In this document: positions 32,544 to 41,900 of the stretch, one piece after another | How positions within the stretch are numbered: position 1 is the first letter of the stretch | Layout: the number at the start of each line of letters is the position of its first letter | DNA from: Bacteriovorax sp. BSW11_IV | Lineage (GTDB): Bacteria > Bdellovibrionota > Bacteriovoracia > Bacteriovoracales > Bacteriovoracaceae | Assembly (NCBI RefSeq): GCF_000447755.1 | Contig: NZ_AUNE01000004.1 | Coordinates: 1 to 64,000, forward strand | Direction of reading: 5' to 3' | Length of the DNA: 64,000 bases | Notes under the pieces: model-generated | The model's database searches: none | Told to the model about the DNA's origin: nothing | Seen by the model: the letters and a program-made list of their open reading frames with translations, nothing else | Translations under genes and position numbers: made by a program

Positions 32544-33781
32544 TTATAAAAGGCCCTGCTAAACTTAATGGTGAAGTTTCTATTTCGCGTGCGAAAAATG
32601 CATACCTTCCTATTCTTGCGGCCGTACTTCTTTCTGATAAAAAAATTACGCTTAAAAATTTACCTGAACTTCGTGACATTAAAACGATGATTAAACTTCT
32701 TCAAAATCTAGGTGTAGAAGTTGAAAAAGAGGGGAACCTGACTCATTTTAACCCAGGTACTCTTTCATCTCATGAAGCGACTTATGATCTTGTTAAAACA
32801 ATGAGGGCATCCATCTTTACATTAGGACCACTATTAACAAGGCTTAAAAAAGCAAAAGTTTCTCTTCCTGGTGGTTGTGCTATCGGAACGAGACCTATTG
32901 ATATTCACCTAACAAACCTTGAAAAAATGGGTGCGAAAATTAATCTTGAGGCCGGATATGTTGAAGCAGACTGTCCTCAGCTTAAAGGAACGACTTTAAG
33001 ACTTTCTTTTCCATCTGTTGGTGCCACTGAAAACCTTATGATGGCCGCTGTTTTTGCTGAAGGTGAGACTGTCATTGAAAATGCTGCAAGAGAGCCTGAA
33101 ATTGATGATCTCGCAAATTTTCTTAATGCCATGGGTGCTAAAGTTTCTGGAATTGGATCTTCGACAATTAAAATTGAAGGAGTAAAAGAGCTTCATGAAG
33201 TTGAGTACGAGGCCATTGGTGATCGTATTGAAGCGGCCACTTATGTTATGGCAGGGCTTATCACGAATTCTGAAATTACAGTAAAAGATTTCAACCCCCA
33301 TCATATCGATTTCGTACTTGAAGTCTTAAAAGATATGGGTGCAAAACTTGAAGTAGGTGAAAACTTTGTTAAAACTTATCCAAGTAAATTAAAGCACGCA
33401 AAAATTGAAACGGCTCCATATCCAGGTTTTCCAACGGATGCTCAAGCACAAATGTTGGCGCTTATGACTATTGCTGAAGGAACTTCGGTTGTAGCTGAGC
33501 ATATTTTTGAAAACAGATTTATGCACGTTCCAGAGTTAAACCGTCTTGGTGCTAAAGTTGATCTTGAAGGAAACGTGGCCTTCGTTGAAGGTGGGCATGC
33601 TCTTAAAGCTGCTCCTGTAATGTGTACAGATCTTCGCGCTTCAGCAGCTTTGATTTTGGCCGCTTTAAGTGCATCAGGAGATACACTTATTGATCGTGTT
33701 TATCACTTGGATAGAGGATACGAAAAACTTGATGAGAAGCTTTCTAAGCTTGGGGCAAGCGTTAAGCGCGTAAACGAATAG
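32531..33781 (+). CDS. murA: UDP-N-acetylglucosamine 1-carboxyvinyltransferase (MurA)
   Basis: First committed step of peptidoglycan synthesis: enolpyruvyl transfer from PEP to UDP-GlcNAc. The catalytic Cys is C116 in LPGGCAIGTRPID, the residue fosfomycin alkylates. K22 and N23 are present in SISRAKNAYLPI, where the family usually has SGAKNAALPI, so a Gly is Arg here. PTDAQAQ is also intact. 416 residues is normal. GAGG precedes the ATG, inside prmC. Confidence 0.95.
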   Translation: MDKMIIKGPAKLNGEVSISRAKNAYLPILAAVLLSDKKITLKNLPELRDIKTMIKLLQNLGVEVEKEGNLTHFNPGTLSSHEATYDLVKTMRASIFTLGPLLTRLKKAKVSLPGGCAIGTRPIDIHLTNLEKMGAKINLEAGYVEADCPQLKGTTLRLSFPSVGATENLMMAAVFAEGETVIENAAREPEIDDLANFLNAMGAKVSGIGSSTIKIEGVKELHEVEYEAIGDRIEAATYVMAGLITNSEITVKDFNPHHIDFVLEVLKDMGAKLEVGENFVKTYPSKLKHAKIETAPYPGFPTDAQAQMLALMTIAEGTSVVAEHIFENRFMHVPELNRLGAKVDLEGNVAFVEGGHALKAAPVMCTDLRASAALILAALSASGDTLIDRVYHLDRGYEKLDEKLSKLGASVKRVNE

Positions 33782-33790
33782 GAGTTTATT

Positions 33791-34135
33791 ATGGAAGATT
33801 GTCTATTTTGCAAAATTCATAAAGGTGAAATCCCATCGACAAGAGTGTATGAAGATGAAAATGTCATCGCTTTTAGAGATCTTTACCCACAAGCAAAAGA
33901 GCACATTCTTTTTATCCATAAAAGACACACTAAGAACGTAAACGAGCTAGTGGCAACTGATCCCTCTGAGCTTTCAGATGTATTTCTTGCCATTAAAAAG
34001 TATACAGAAGACTCGAAACTTACTGAAACAGGGTTTCGAGTTGTCACAAACTTTGGCCCAGATGGTGGTCAAACTGTATTTCACACGCATTTTCACCTAC
34101 TAGGTGGTCAGAAACTCAAGGGCTTTGGAGCTTGA
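33791..34135 (+). CDS. HIT-family (HinT-like) nucleotide hydrolase
   Basis: Histidine-triad purine nucleoside phosphoramidase family, 114 residues. The triad HTHFHLL (in VFHTHFHLLGGQ) near the C-terminus contains the nucleophilic His, and CLFCKIHKGEIPS at the N-terminus is typical of HinT. AGGAG precedes the ATG. It is 9 bp after murA, completing the rho-prfA-prmC-murA-HIT run. The physiological substrate of bacterial HinT is not fixed; aminoacyl-adenylate turnover is one proposal for the family. Confidence 0.93.
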   Translation: MEDCLFCKIHKGEIPSTRVYEDENVIAFRDLYPQAKEHILFIHKRHTKNVNELVATDPSELSDVFLAIKKYTEDSKLTETGFRVVTNFGPDGGQTVFHTHFHLLGGQKLKGFGA

Positions 34136-34188
34136 AGAGCTCTTTCACTTTTGAAATATTTGCTCCATAAATTCATAAAATAATCTAG

Positions 34189-34229
34189 ACCTCCAGTTTT
34201 TAAGTGTACAAGCTTTGAAACTTGGAGGT
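34189..34229 (+). terminator. Terminator-like hairpin containing the SD of the next lipoprotein
   Basis: ACCTCCAGTTT (34189-34199) pairs with AAACTTGGAGGT (34218-34229): 7 bp, one bulged T, then 4 bp, around an 18-nt loop. The 3' arm holds the GGAGG SD, followed by TTT and ATG at 34233. It can end the HIT transcript or hide the lipoprotein ribosome-binding site. Confidence 0.55.
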
Positions 34230-34232
34230 TTT

Positions 34233-35396
34233 ATGATTTTAGCAATTTTTCTTTCTGTTTTAATTTTTACTTCTTGTTCTCAGGGGAATTCATCTCCAGA
34301 ACTTTTACCGGCACCACTTAATTATTCGCAAACCAAAGAAGAAGTGAGTGCTGTTACAAAAGTTAAAACAATAGAGAGCTTAAGAAGTATTGATTATAAA
34401 CAGTCCTCAAAAAAAATGTTCAATCCCTACTTTCTCGTAATTCCGATGAGAATTAAGTTTTTTAATGAAAGAGGAGATTATTCTTCAGTAGAAAGCCTCG
34501 AAAAATATAAAAATAAAGTTTATCCATTATCAAATGAAGAAGAAGAGCTTGTAAATTTTGATAAAATTATTAAGTTAAATTTTAAATTATTTGATGAAAA
34601 TTTCTTCTTAGTCAAATTGGTCGGCGGGAAGTTTGAGATCATCTCTAAGCTTAATTTAGAACCTTTAAATGTCTCAGATAATGAATATCGTTTGAGGATT
34701 ATGAATAAGGAGAAAGGACTTTATTTTATTTATTCACCTTCAGTTTATGTAAATGATTTTAGTAAAGCTCTTCCTGATTTTTTGATTGATATAGAATCGA
34801 GTGAATTTTACGATTTAGATGCTGCTTTGAAAGTAAAAGGTGAAACTATTCTAAAAAGTCTTCTACCTTTGAGCTCTAACCTTGCACAGAAAGAAAAGAT
34901 TATTTTATGTAACAATAGTGTTTTGCGCTTTAATGTCTCAGGAAATGTCTTTTATCAAGAGCCGGTTGTTTTAGATGAAATTTTTGAAGCTCCAAAAAAA
35001 GATAGTTTTGGAAATGTAAAATATATTGATAGACATCCTTATAAACGTAGAGAAATTTCTGAAGAAAAAAAGAGAATGCTTAATATCACTGATATAATTA
35101 AAGGGATTGTAATAGATAGAGAAGACAAGCAAAGTATTTCTTTGAACATTTCTCAAATTAGTAATAACGAAATTAAGATTTATTCATTGGATTTAGTAAA
35201 TTGCCCTGTAGTTGAAATAGCAATCAATTCAAAAATTAATGAGAGGACAATTGAAACAGGAGTTTTTGAATTTCGTGGTGAGCCTGCGAATGGACCATTT
35301 GCTGCTGTTGGAGGAGATATCTTGTGGACAAAAAAAGCAAATGTTAGTTTAGTAGATCGCTTAGAAATTTTTACTCAACAAGTTGAAATTCTTTAA
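34233..35396 (+). CDS. Large lipoprotein of unknown function (387 aa)
   Basis: ATG 34233 is preferred to the TTG at 34215, which lies upstream of the GGAGG SD. The signal peptide MILAIFLSVLIFTSC ends in a lipobox, so Cys15 is lipidated. The mature protein is Lys/Ile/Asn-rich, predicted mixed alpha/beta, with two Cys near LCNNSV and NCPVVE. I recognise no domain. It ends close to a convergent gene, and its leader hairpin suggests translational or read-through control. Confidence 0.7.
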   Translation: MILAIFLSVLIFTSCSQGNSSPELLPAPLNYSQTKEEVSAVTKVKTIESLRSIDYKQSSKKMFNPYFLVIPMRIKFFNERGDYSSVESLEKYKNKVYPLSNEEEELVNFDKIIKLNFKLFDENFFLVKLVGGKFEIISKLNLEPLNVSDNEYRLRIMNKEKGLYFIYSPSVYVNDFSKALPDFLIDIESSEFYDLDAALKVKGETILKSLLPLSSNLAQKEKIILCNNSVLRFNVSGNVFYQEPVVLDEIFEAPKKDSFGNVKYIDRHPYKRREISEEKKRMLNITDIIKGIVIDREDKQSISLNISQISNNEIKIYSLDLVNCPVVEIAINSKINERTIETGVFEFRGEPANGPFAAVGGDILWTKKANVSLVDRLEIFTQQVEIL

Positions 35397-35400
35397 ACGA

Positions 35401-35422
35401 GGGCCTTCTAAAAAGAAAGCCC
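35401..35422. terminator. Possible stem-loop between convergent genes
   Basis: GGGC and GCCC plus TTCT and AGAA form an 8-bp stem with one mismatch around AAAA. The T-tract is poor on both strands, so termination efficiency is doubtful. Confidence 0.3.
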
Positions 35423-36157
35423 ATCAAATAGTGATTTAAGAACAGCTTTTTGAATACGAGAAATTTCGTAAACCTTGGCCATGATAAGAACTGGGCTTTT
35501 CTTGATCATACAAGCAAGAACCAGTTCGCCTTTTTCTTGATTAAATTCAGCGATAGTAAATTCTTGGCCAAATTCTTTTTCATAGTGACCCATGACTTTA
35601 TCTTCGAATTCTCCACCTGTGAAAGGGTGGGGAAGTTTCTTGCCTTCAATTCTCGCTTTAATAAGCTTATTTTTTTCAGTTTCTTTTTTTGCAAGCTCAA
35701 TGTCATTGAAAATGATTTTAAGTTCTTTTGCACCTAAATTTGATTTTAGGATAAACCATAGTTCTTCAAAAAAAGTTGTTCTATCGTTTGGCCATAGTTT
35801 GTTTAGGTGAGTGATAACTGTGAAAAGCTCTTCTAAAAGAGTGATATTGTTTTGAAGAGTCCAGTTTGAATTCATTTTTTTGAAGATAGATTCCATTGAA
35901 TCGTTATCAAGCTTTTCAAACTTCTCGCTAGCTAAATTTACTTCAGCACTAGAGCGAATAGGGAAGAACTTCGCTTGCTCAGAAATGATTTCTTTAACTT
36001 CATCATTTTCGTAAAGAGAATCTTCATAGATAAGGGCCTGAACTTCTAGGTCCGATAACTCACCAAGATCGATAATTTTAGTTTCAACGTTTTCAGTGTT
36101 AAATGTTCTGTAAATAAATTGATTGTCAGATTTGATGTGAGCTACTGAAAATTCCAT
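35408..36157 (-). CDS. Cytoplasmic protein of unknown function (249 aa)
   Basis: No signal peptide or membrane segment. The protein is acidic and mainly helical, with a middle region rich in Glu/Lys (KKETEKNKLIKARIEGKKLPHPFTGGEFEDK). I cannot place it in a family. ATG 36157 has AGAGGAAAAA directly upstream, a good SD. It stands alone between a convergent lipoprotein gene and a divergent secreted-protein gene. Confidence 0.6.
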   Translation of the reverse strand: MEFSVAHIKSDNQFIYRTFNTENVETKIIDLGELSDLEVQALIYEDSLYENDEVKEIISEQAKFFPIRSSAEVNLASEKFEKLDNDSMESIFKKMNSNWTLQNNITLLEELFTVITHLNKLWPNDRTTFFEELWFILKSNLGAKELKIIFNDIELAKKETEKNKLIKARIEGKKLPHPFTGGEFEDKVMGHYEKEFGQEFTIAEFNQEKGELVLACMIKKSPVLIMAKVYEISRIQKAVLKSLFDGLSF

Positions 36158-36301
36158 TTTTTCCTCTATAGTTGCGTCTAATACTCGGCCATCAGTCTAT
36201 CCTAATTGTTCTTTGATGTGAACAATTGATGTGATGCATACAGGGGCTAGGTATGCTTTTCTCACATAGACCCCGACAAAAAGGGGCCTTACAATAGACT
36301 T

Positions 36302-36940
36302 ATGACTAAGTGCACACTTCTTCTCTTAATTATTCTGGCGGTTTTTCCTGCGTTTTCGCAAGATGAAGTCGTTTTTAGGGCCCTCTTCGTAGGCGATTCC
36401 CTTCAAAAAGGGAAAGATGTCACTGTAGAGAAAAACTACCACTATCTGACAAATTCTGCGCTTTACCAATTCGATATTGATGGGGATGGTAAGGTTGAAG
36501 GGATCTCTTTCGCCTATCGCGATGGTGAGCATTGGGTAGAAGTTTATAATTTAAAAAAACACAAAATCTTCGAATTTAAATTTCAATCTTTTGGTGCAAG
36601 AGCACAAGTTCATAAAATGAAACTGGTAGAAGTGGACAGTAAAAATCGTGCCATTGTGATGTATTTTTTTGAAGGCATTTCTAAGCATGTTGAAACAACG
36701 GGAAGCGGACGACTTTATGTTCTAAATATTCCGGATAGTGATTTAACAAAGCTCTCAGTGCACAAGGGTGTTCCTTATTGGATTGAAAGAAAAGACCACC
36801 TTGGTCGCTATTATCGCAGAAACTATGAAGTTGGAGCGTATGATATCGATGGCAGTGGTCAGAAAGAAATTATCGCGAAGTCGGGAACGATTTCTTATAT
36901 TATGAAATACTATCCCAATAAAGGATGGAAAAATCTCTAA
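36302..36940 (+). CDS. Secreted FG-GAP/EF-hand-like repeat protein
   Basis: A signal peptide (MTKCTLLLLIILAVFPAFSQ) is followed by a beta-rich protein with two calcium-loop-like elements, FDIDGDGKVEGISF near residue 60 and YDIDGSGQKEIIAK near 180. These are the D-x-D-G-D/S-G loops found in FG-GAP/VCBS beta-propeller repeats. Calcium binding and extracellular protein contacts are plausible. With only two loops it is a short representative. The SD is poor. Confidence 0.65.
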   Translation: MTKCTLLLLIILAVFPAFSQDEVVFRALFVGDSLQKGKDVTVEKNYHYLTNSALYQFDIDGDGKVEGISFAYRDGEHWVEVYNLKKHKIFEFKFQSFGARAQVHKMKLVEVDSKNRAIVMYFFEGISKHVETTGSGRLYVLNIPDSDLTKLSVHKGVPYWIERKDHLGRYYRRNYEVGAYDIDGSGQKEIIAKSGTISYIMKYYPNKGWKNL

Positions 36941-36945
36941 GACTT

Positions 36946-37353
36946 CTATGAAGCTTTTGGAAGATCCCAGTGATCATCATCTGAATCACTTTTTTCTTCT
37001 TCTTTTTTCGCTTCAGCAATATCTTGATTTTTAACTTTTGTTCCAAACATAAGTCCGAACCAAAAAGCAAAAGGTAGGATTGCAATTAGAAAAAACAAAA
37101 GTGTACCTTTACCAGTACTCATCGTATCAGTTTGTTCACTTTCTTTGACAGGAAGACCTGTAGGGGATTGTGTTGAATTGATCTCTCTACTATTTGCTTT
37201 TGTGAAGTCATAGCCTTTAACGTTCTCTTTAGGAGCATCGTATTCTTCTACTGTAATAGTCTTTACTGGATCAACCGCAGGCTCGCGCCCCCAGCTGCTA
37301 TTCATGGCCGTGATGATAATTAAACAAACAAGTAATATGAGATTCTTTTGCAT
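36946..37353 (-). CDS. Membrane protein with periplasmic N-terminal domain (135 aa)
   Basis: An N-terminal signal (MQKNLILLVCLIIITAMNSSWG), a polar 60-residue stretch, one transmembrane helix (LLFFLIAILPFAFWFGLMFG, about 85-104) and a charged cytoplasmic tail ending DDDHWDLPKAS. It looks like a type I membrane protein. I do not recognise it. Its SD is part of an inverted repeat just upstream. Confidence 0.6.
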   Translation of the reverse strand: MQKNLILLVCLIIITAMNSSWGREPAVDPVKTITVEEYDAPKENVKGYDFTKANSREINSTQSPTGLPVKESEQTDTMSTGKGTLLFFLIAILPFAFWFGLMFGTKVKNQDIAEAKKEEEKSDSDDDHWDLPKAS

Positions 37354-37357
37354 TGAT

Positions 37358-37398
37358 AACCCCGCTAATTACTATCTTATCGTGAATTGAGCGAGGTT
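37358..37398 (-). promoter_or_regulatory. Leader hairpin holding the SD of the 135-aa membrane protein gene
   Basis: In the minus-strand RNA AACCUCGCU (37398-37390) pairs with AGCGGGGUU (37366-37358) over 9 bp, one of them G-U, with a 23-nt loop. The GGGG SD is in the 3' arm, six bases from the ATG. Confidence 0.4.
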
Positions 37399-37422
37399 TT
37401 TTAGGGGGAAAAAATGTGGCAC

Positions 37423-38262
37423 CTAATAAATACGAAGTTTCATATCGTGATCAATACCAATTAGTTGACCAGGACGCATTGGTATCCAGATGTTTTCACC
37501 TGATAAGGGTTCACTCGAAAAAATGAGATGGTTCACATATCCCGATTTCGTTACGGCTTCACACTCTGGAGCGAAGCTAGGACAAGTGTCTCGTTCTGGA
37601 CATCTGGTTTTATAAGTAGAGTAGTGAAGATTCTTACCACCATGATGTGCGATCATCGTTTCACCATTAGTGAGAATAAAAGTCAGGTATGTTTCAGTAT
37701 TACCAGCATTATCAATTTGTGAGTAAGGGCCGATGATCTTTACAAGTTCAGCGATGGACTCTTGAAGTGATTTTGCGACAATATCTATGTTGAAGCTTTT
37801 TTCGAAGAGATTAATTTTACCCTCAAGATGAGAGAGCAGAAAATAGAAGATAACTTCGCTATCAGTATTTCCTAAAATAAAGCGTCTTAGATTAGGATTA
37901 ATCATTGAGACAATTTTGTCTCTAAAATTGGCGAAGTCTTTAACATTTCCATTATGTGCAAAGACCCATGGCCCAAATTGAAAAGGGTGGGTGTTTAAAA
38001 TATTCACTTGTCCCAGAGTTGCATTACGGATGTGGGCGAGAACCGTTTGTGATGAAACGATTCCTGACACGCGCTGGAAGATGGAATCATCCATCGCAGT
38101 TTTTTCAGACTTTATAAGATGTGGAGAGCCTCCAATATAATAGGCGACACCCCATCCGTCAGGGTGAGCATTACTTTGAAGTCCAAGTGCATTTTCCGCA
38201 TGGACGAGGGATGTATGGACTTGGCTTTGGATAACTGAGCGAAACCCGAAAATTCTACACAT
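37423..38262 (-). CDS. Class II glutamine amidotransferase (YafJ-like)
   Basis: N-terminal-nucleophile amidohydrolase: Cys2 is exposed after Met removal (MCRIFGFRS), and the family pattern is clear in NALGLQSNAHPDGWGVAYY, LAHIRNATLG and FAHNGNVKDF. It has only the glutaminase domain (279 residues), as in E. coli YafJ, so its ammonia acceptor or amide substrate is unknown. Its SD, AGGGG, is the 3' arm of the terminator of the tetR gene upstream, with the U-tract forming the spacer. Confidence 0.9.
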   Translation of the reverse strand: MCRIFGFRSVIQSQVHTSLVHAENALGLQSNAHPDGWGVAYYIGGSPHLIKSEKTAMDDSIFQRVSGIVSSQTVLAHIRNATLGQVNILNTHPFQFGPWVFAHNGNVKDFANFRDKIVSMINPNLRRFILGNTDSEVIFYFLLSHLEGKINLFEKSFNIDIVAKSLQESIAELVKIIGPYSQIDNAGNTETYLTFILTNGETMIAHHGGKNLHYSTYKTRCPERDTCPSFAPECEAVTKSGYVNHLIFSSEPLSGENIWIPMRPGQLIGIDHDMKLRIY

Positions 38263-38265
38263 ATT

Positions 38266-38291
38266 AAAAACCCCTAGTGTTCTAGGGGTAT
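38266..38291 (-). terminator. Terminator of the tetR gene fused to the SD of the amidotransferase
   Basis: ACCCCTAG and CTAGGGGT form a perfect 8-bp stem with a 4-nt loop. On the minus strand a TTTTT tract follows, and after eight bases from GGGG comes the ATG of the amidotransferase. Terminator, SD and spacer therefore share the same bases. Confidence 0.75.
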
Positions 38292-38333
38292 TTTAACATC
38301 AAATAAAAGAAGATTTTAGTCAGAAGAAAGTTC

Positions 38334-38957
38334 TTATAACCATTTTTCAGGGTGCTGGTGCATGAAGCTTACGATGGCCTCAACCGCCAGGATAACGCTC
38401 TTTTTACGCCCCTCTGGAGTTAGGTCTTTTCTCATTGAACACTTCATCTGAATAAATTTTGTGTTTAAGAGAACCACAGTATGAACGATTTGATTAAAAA
38501 TTGAGTGAGCGGCCCATAATTTTGCCTCTTCAGGGACTTTTTCACCAAACTCTCTATCCATAACTTTTATTAACGCCTCCATGCCTGGAGGGCCAAATTT
38601 TCTTGGTTCGTCTGGACTATAGAGGTCGTCAGAAATATCAATCTCGTCACTTAGAAAGATTTTGAATGTATTGAGAAGGCCTTCACCGTTTACGATGAAA
38701 AGATCGTACATATATGAACAGGCCTCAACAGTATTTGAGAATTGTTCTAAATCCACCTCTAGAGAACTGTCGAGGTCACACTTACAAGAAATAAAAAGCT
38801 CGTGATAGAGATTGTGTTTATTCTGAAAATGATAATTAACGGCAGCAATATTTACGTTGGCCTCTGCAGCGATATCGCGAATCGATGTGGCCGCAAACCC
38901 TTTTTTTGCAAAAAGGGCATTGGCAACGTCTAATATTTTTCTCTTTGTTTCGTTCAT
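38334..38957 (-). CDS. TetR-family repressor of the RND efflux operon
   Basis: The N-terminal helix-turn-helix (MNETKRKILDVANALFAKKG, then TSIRDIAAEANVNIAAVNYHFQNK, residues 1-45) is typical TetR; the C-terminal ligand domain is about 150 residues. It lies 10 bp downstream of the RND gene on the same strand, so it is the last gene of the efflux operon. It likely represses that operon through the repeated AAAC-n-TTTGTTT site upstream of the TolC-like gene. Ligand unknown. Confidence 0.88.
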   Translation of the reverse strand: MNETKRKILDVANALFAKKGFAATSIRDIAAEANVNIAAVNYHFQNKHNLYHELFISCKCDLDSSLEVDLEQFSNTVEACSYMYDLFIVNGEGLLNTFKIFLSDEIDISDDLYSPDEPRKFGPPGMEALIKVMDREFGEKVPEEAKLWAAHSIFNQIVHTVVLLNTKFIQMKCSMRKDLTPEGRKKSVILAVEAIVSFMHQHPEKWL

Positions 38958-38966
38958 TTCATCCTC

Positions 38967-41900
38967 TTATGAAATTACATTTTCATTAAGTAGATTTGAA
39001 TCACCTGAAGAAGATGTATTCTCATTATGAGTATCTTCATCGCGATTCAGGAATTTTCCTACTAATGATAAGAAATCTTCAAGGATTGCATAGGCACATG
39101 GAATAAAAATCAATGTAAGTACTGTACCGGCCGTCAAACCCCATGCCATAGCAAGAGTCATCGGAACTAGCATAGCATCTGTACCACCAATACCATATGC
39201 TGTTGGGATTAGACCAGAGATAGTTGTAAGTGAAGTTACAAGAACCGCTCTGAGTCTCATTCCCGAAGCTTTTACCAAAATTTCATGTAAAGAAAGCTTA
39301 CCTTCTTTTCTCATGTCATCAATAAAACTAATGAGAACGATACCACTGTTAACGATAATACCTGCAAGACCAATGATACCAATAAGTGCTAGGAACGAAA
39401 TTGGTCTTGATCTGTCGGCATAACCAGAAAGAACTGGTAAATAAAATGCAATTGAAAAGCCTAGAAGTCCCAGAGGAATCGTCATCATAATAATGAGCGG
39501 TCTTAAGTAACTTCTAAATAGGAATACTAGGATCGCAAAGATACCAATGGCCGCAAGGACTGAAGCGTTGGCAAGTGATTCCATCGATTCTTTTGTACTT
39601 TCAGCAGCTCCACCAAATTCAAGGGCAACGCCTGGAATTTCTTTTTTATACTTTGTGTACAGTTCAGCGAGTTGTTTATTGGCCACGACTGAAGTGATTT
39701 TAGTATCATCAACAGAACCTAAAAGAGTTTTAGATCTTTTGAAGTCAAAGCGCTTAATTTGTGGAGAACCTTTTCTTGTTTCAAAGTGTGCAATTGTTCC
39801 AAGTGGGACAAGGTTGCCAAGATTATCCATGATTTTTACATTTTCAAGATCTGTTGCACTTGTTCTTTGACCTTCGTTAAGTCTTACAAATAGGTCGATA
39901 TCTTTATTGTTTAAAGTAACAGTTGAAGCAATTTTTCCTGACACTGCAGTTCTTACAGTTTCTCCTATACTGTTAACATTTAGTCCTAGTTGATCGGCCT
40001 TAGCGTAATCGATATCAATATAGATTTCGTCATCACCGATAACATCGTCAACCTTAAGGTCTAGAATCCCAGGTGTTTTCGAAAGATCTGCTGAAATCTT
40101 AGCAATCATACTATCGAGATCTTTTACGTTATTTGATCTGAATGTTGCAGAAATATCTTCCCCAACAGGAGGTCCGTTAATTTGAGCTTCATAAGAAACT
40201 TCTTTTACGTAATCTGCTTTAATTTCATTTCTTAAACGAGAAAGAATTTCTGTGTGTGAAAGATTGAATTTTGCTTCATCATCAACATAGATGAAGATAA
40301 TCCCAACGTTGTTACCATCTTCAGCTTTTGGATCAGTTAGTTGAACTTTCGACTCACCAGCACGAGCAACAATGTGCTCAGCTCTATCCCCAAGAACTTT
40401 TTTGATATCGTTAGAAAGTTTTCCTGCAGCTTCAAGAGTCTTCTCAACTCTAGTACCATTTTCCATTTTGAAGCGTGCAACATAAATTTCTGTCTGATCA
40501 GCTGGGAAGAGAACGAATTTGTTGGCAACTCCAATCATAAAAAATGACATCAAAATAAGACCAGAGAATATCGTTGCAACGAAATATCTTCTTCTTACAC
40601 AGAAATCCATAAAGGCTTCAAATTTCTTCTCAAATTTTGAGAACCAGTCATCTTTTTTGATTTCTTTTCCTTTTTTCTTGTTTACTTTAGCAATTGAATC
40701 TCCCGCCCATACAAGTCTCATTGGTAGAAATAGGAATGATTCAACAAGTGAGATTAGCAGTGAAATACAAACGATAATGGGGATGAATTTGATAAATTGT
40801 CCCATTACCCCTTTTGTTACAAGCATTGGCATGAATGCCGCAATTGTCGTAAAAGCAGTTGCAGTAATTGGAAGCCACAGCTGACCAACAGAGTTCGTGG
40901 CAGCTTCAATTGAGCTGTAGCCCTCTTGCTTTAGCCTCGTAAAGTTCTCTGCAATAACTACAGAGTTATCTACTAGCATCCCTAGGGCAATTACAAGGGC
41001 AAGGATAGTAATTGAATTTAGGTTCATTCCAAAGGCCGGCATCATCCCTAAAGTGGCCATAACGGCCAGAGGAAGAGAGAAAGAGGCCATAAGACCAATA
41101 CGTCCTGGAAGGAATAAGAATAGAAATACGATTACTAGAACTAGACCAGAGATTGCGTTATTTGCTAATACTTCAAGTTTGTTCTTAACTTTTAGGGCCT
41201 CGTTTTGGAAAACTGCGAACTTCGCCTTTCCATCATAGATGTGTTCAAATTCTTTTAGTTTGTCTTCTACATCATGAACGAGAGCAATCGTATCAGCACC
41301 AGCTTTTTTAGATACAGTTAAAAGAGTAGCTTCTTCACCGTTATAACGATCTTTTACTTTAATCTCTTCTTCTGAGTCTGAAACTTGTGCAATGTCTTTT
41401 AAATAAATGGTTTGACCAGAAAAGTTTGAGCGGATCAGTACTTTTCCAAGTTCTTCTGCACTTCTAACCTTTGCTTCAAGACGGATGAGTTCTTGTTTCT
41501 CTGTGTCTTTAAGGTTACCACCAGGGATGTTTACGTTACGAGCACCAATCTTTGCCATAACTTCTGAAATCCCAATGTGTTCACGAAGCATTTTATCGTT
41601 GTCTAGAATGATCTGAAATCTTCTTTGGGCAAAACCTGATAGGATAACACTTTTTACTTTTTTGTTATCTTCTAGAGCTTCTTTTAGTGCATCAGCGATC
41701 TTATCTCTTTGTCTGTCTTCATTTGAACCAGTAATGGCAATTTGGAAAACAGGAAATTCTTCAGATTTAATTTCTGTGAATTTGGGAGGGTCAATAAGAT
41801 CATTTGGAAGACCAGTCGTTCTATCGATGGCCTTTTGGATATCACTCATTACTTCGTCAACACTGTCGACATTGTCCATGTCTACACGAATGAAAATTGA

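Noticed and set aside
36243-36256. GG-N10-GC upstream of the FG-GAP-like gene as a sigma-54 promoter
   Set aside because: Spacing fits, but the -24 element reads AGGGGC instead of TGGCAC, so the match is too poor.
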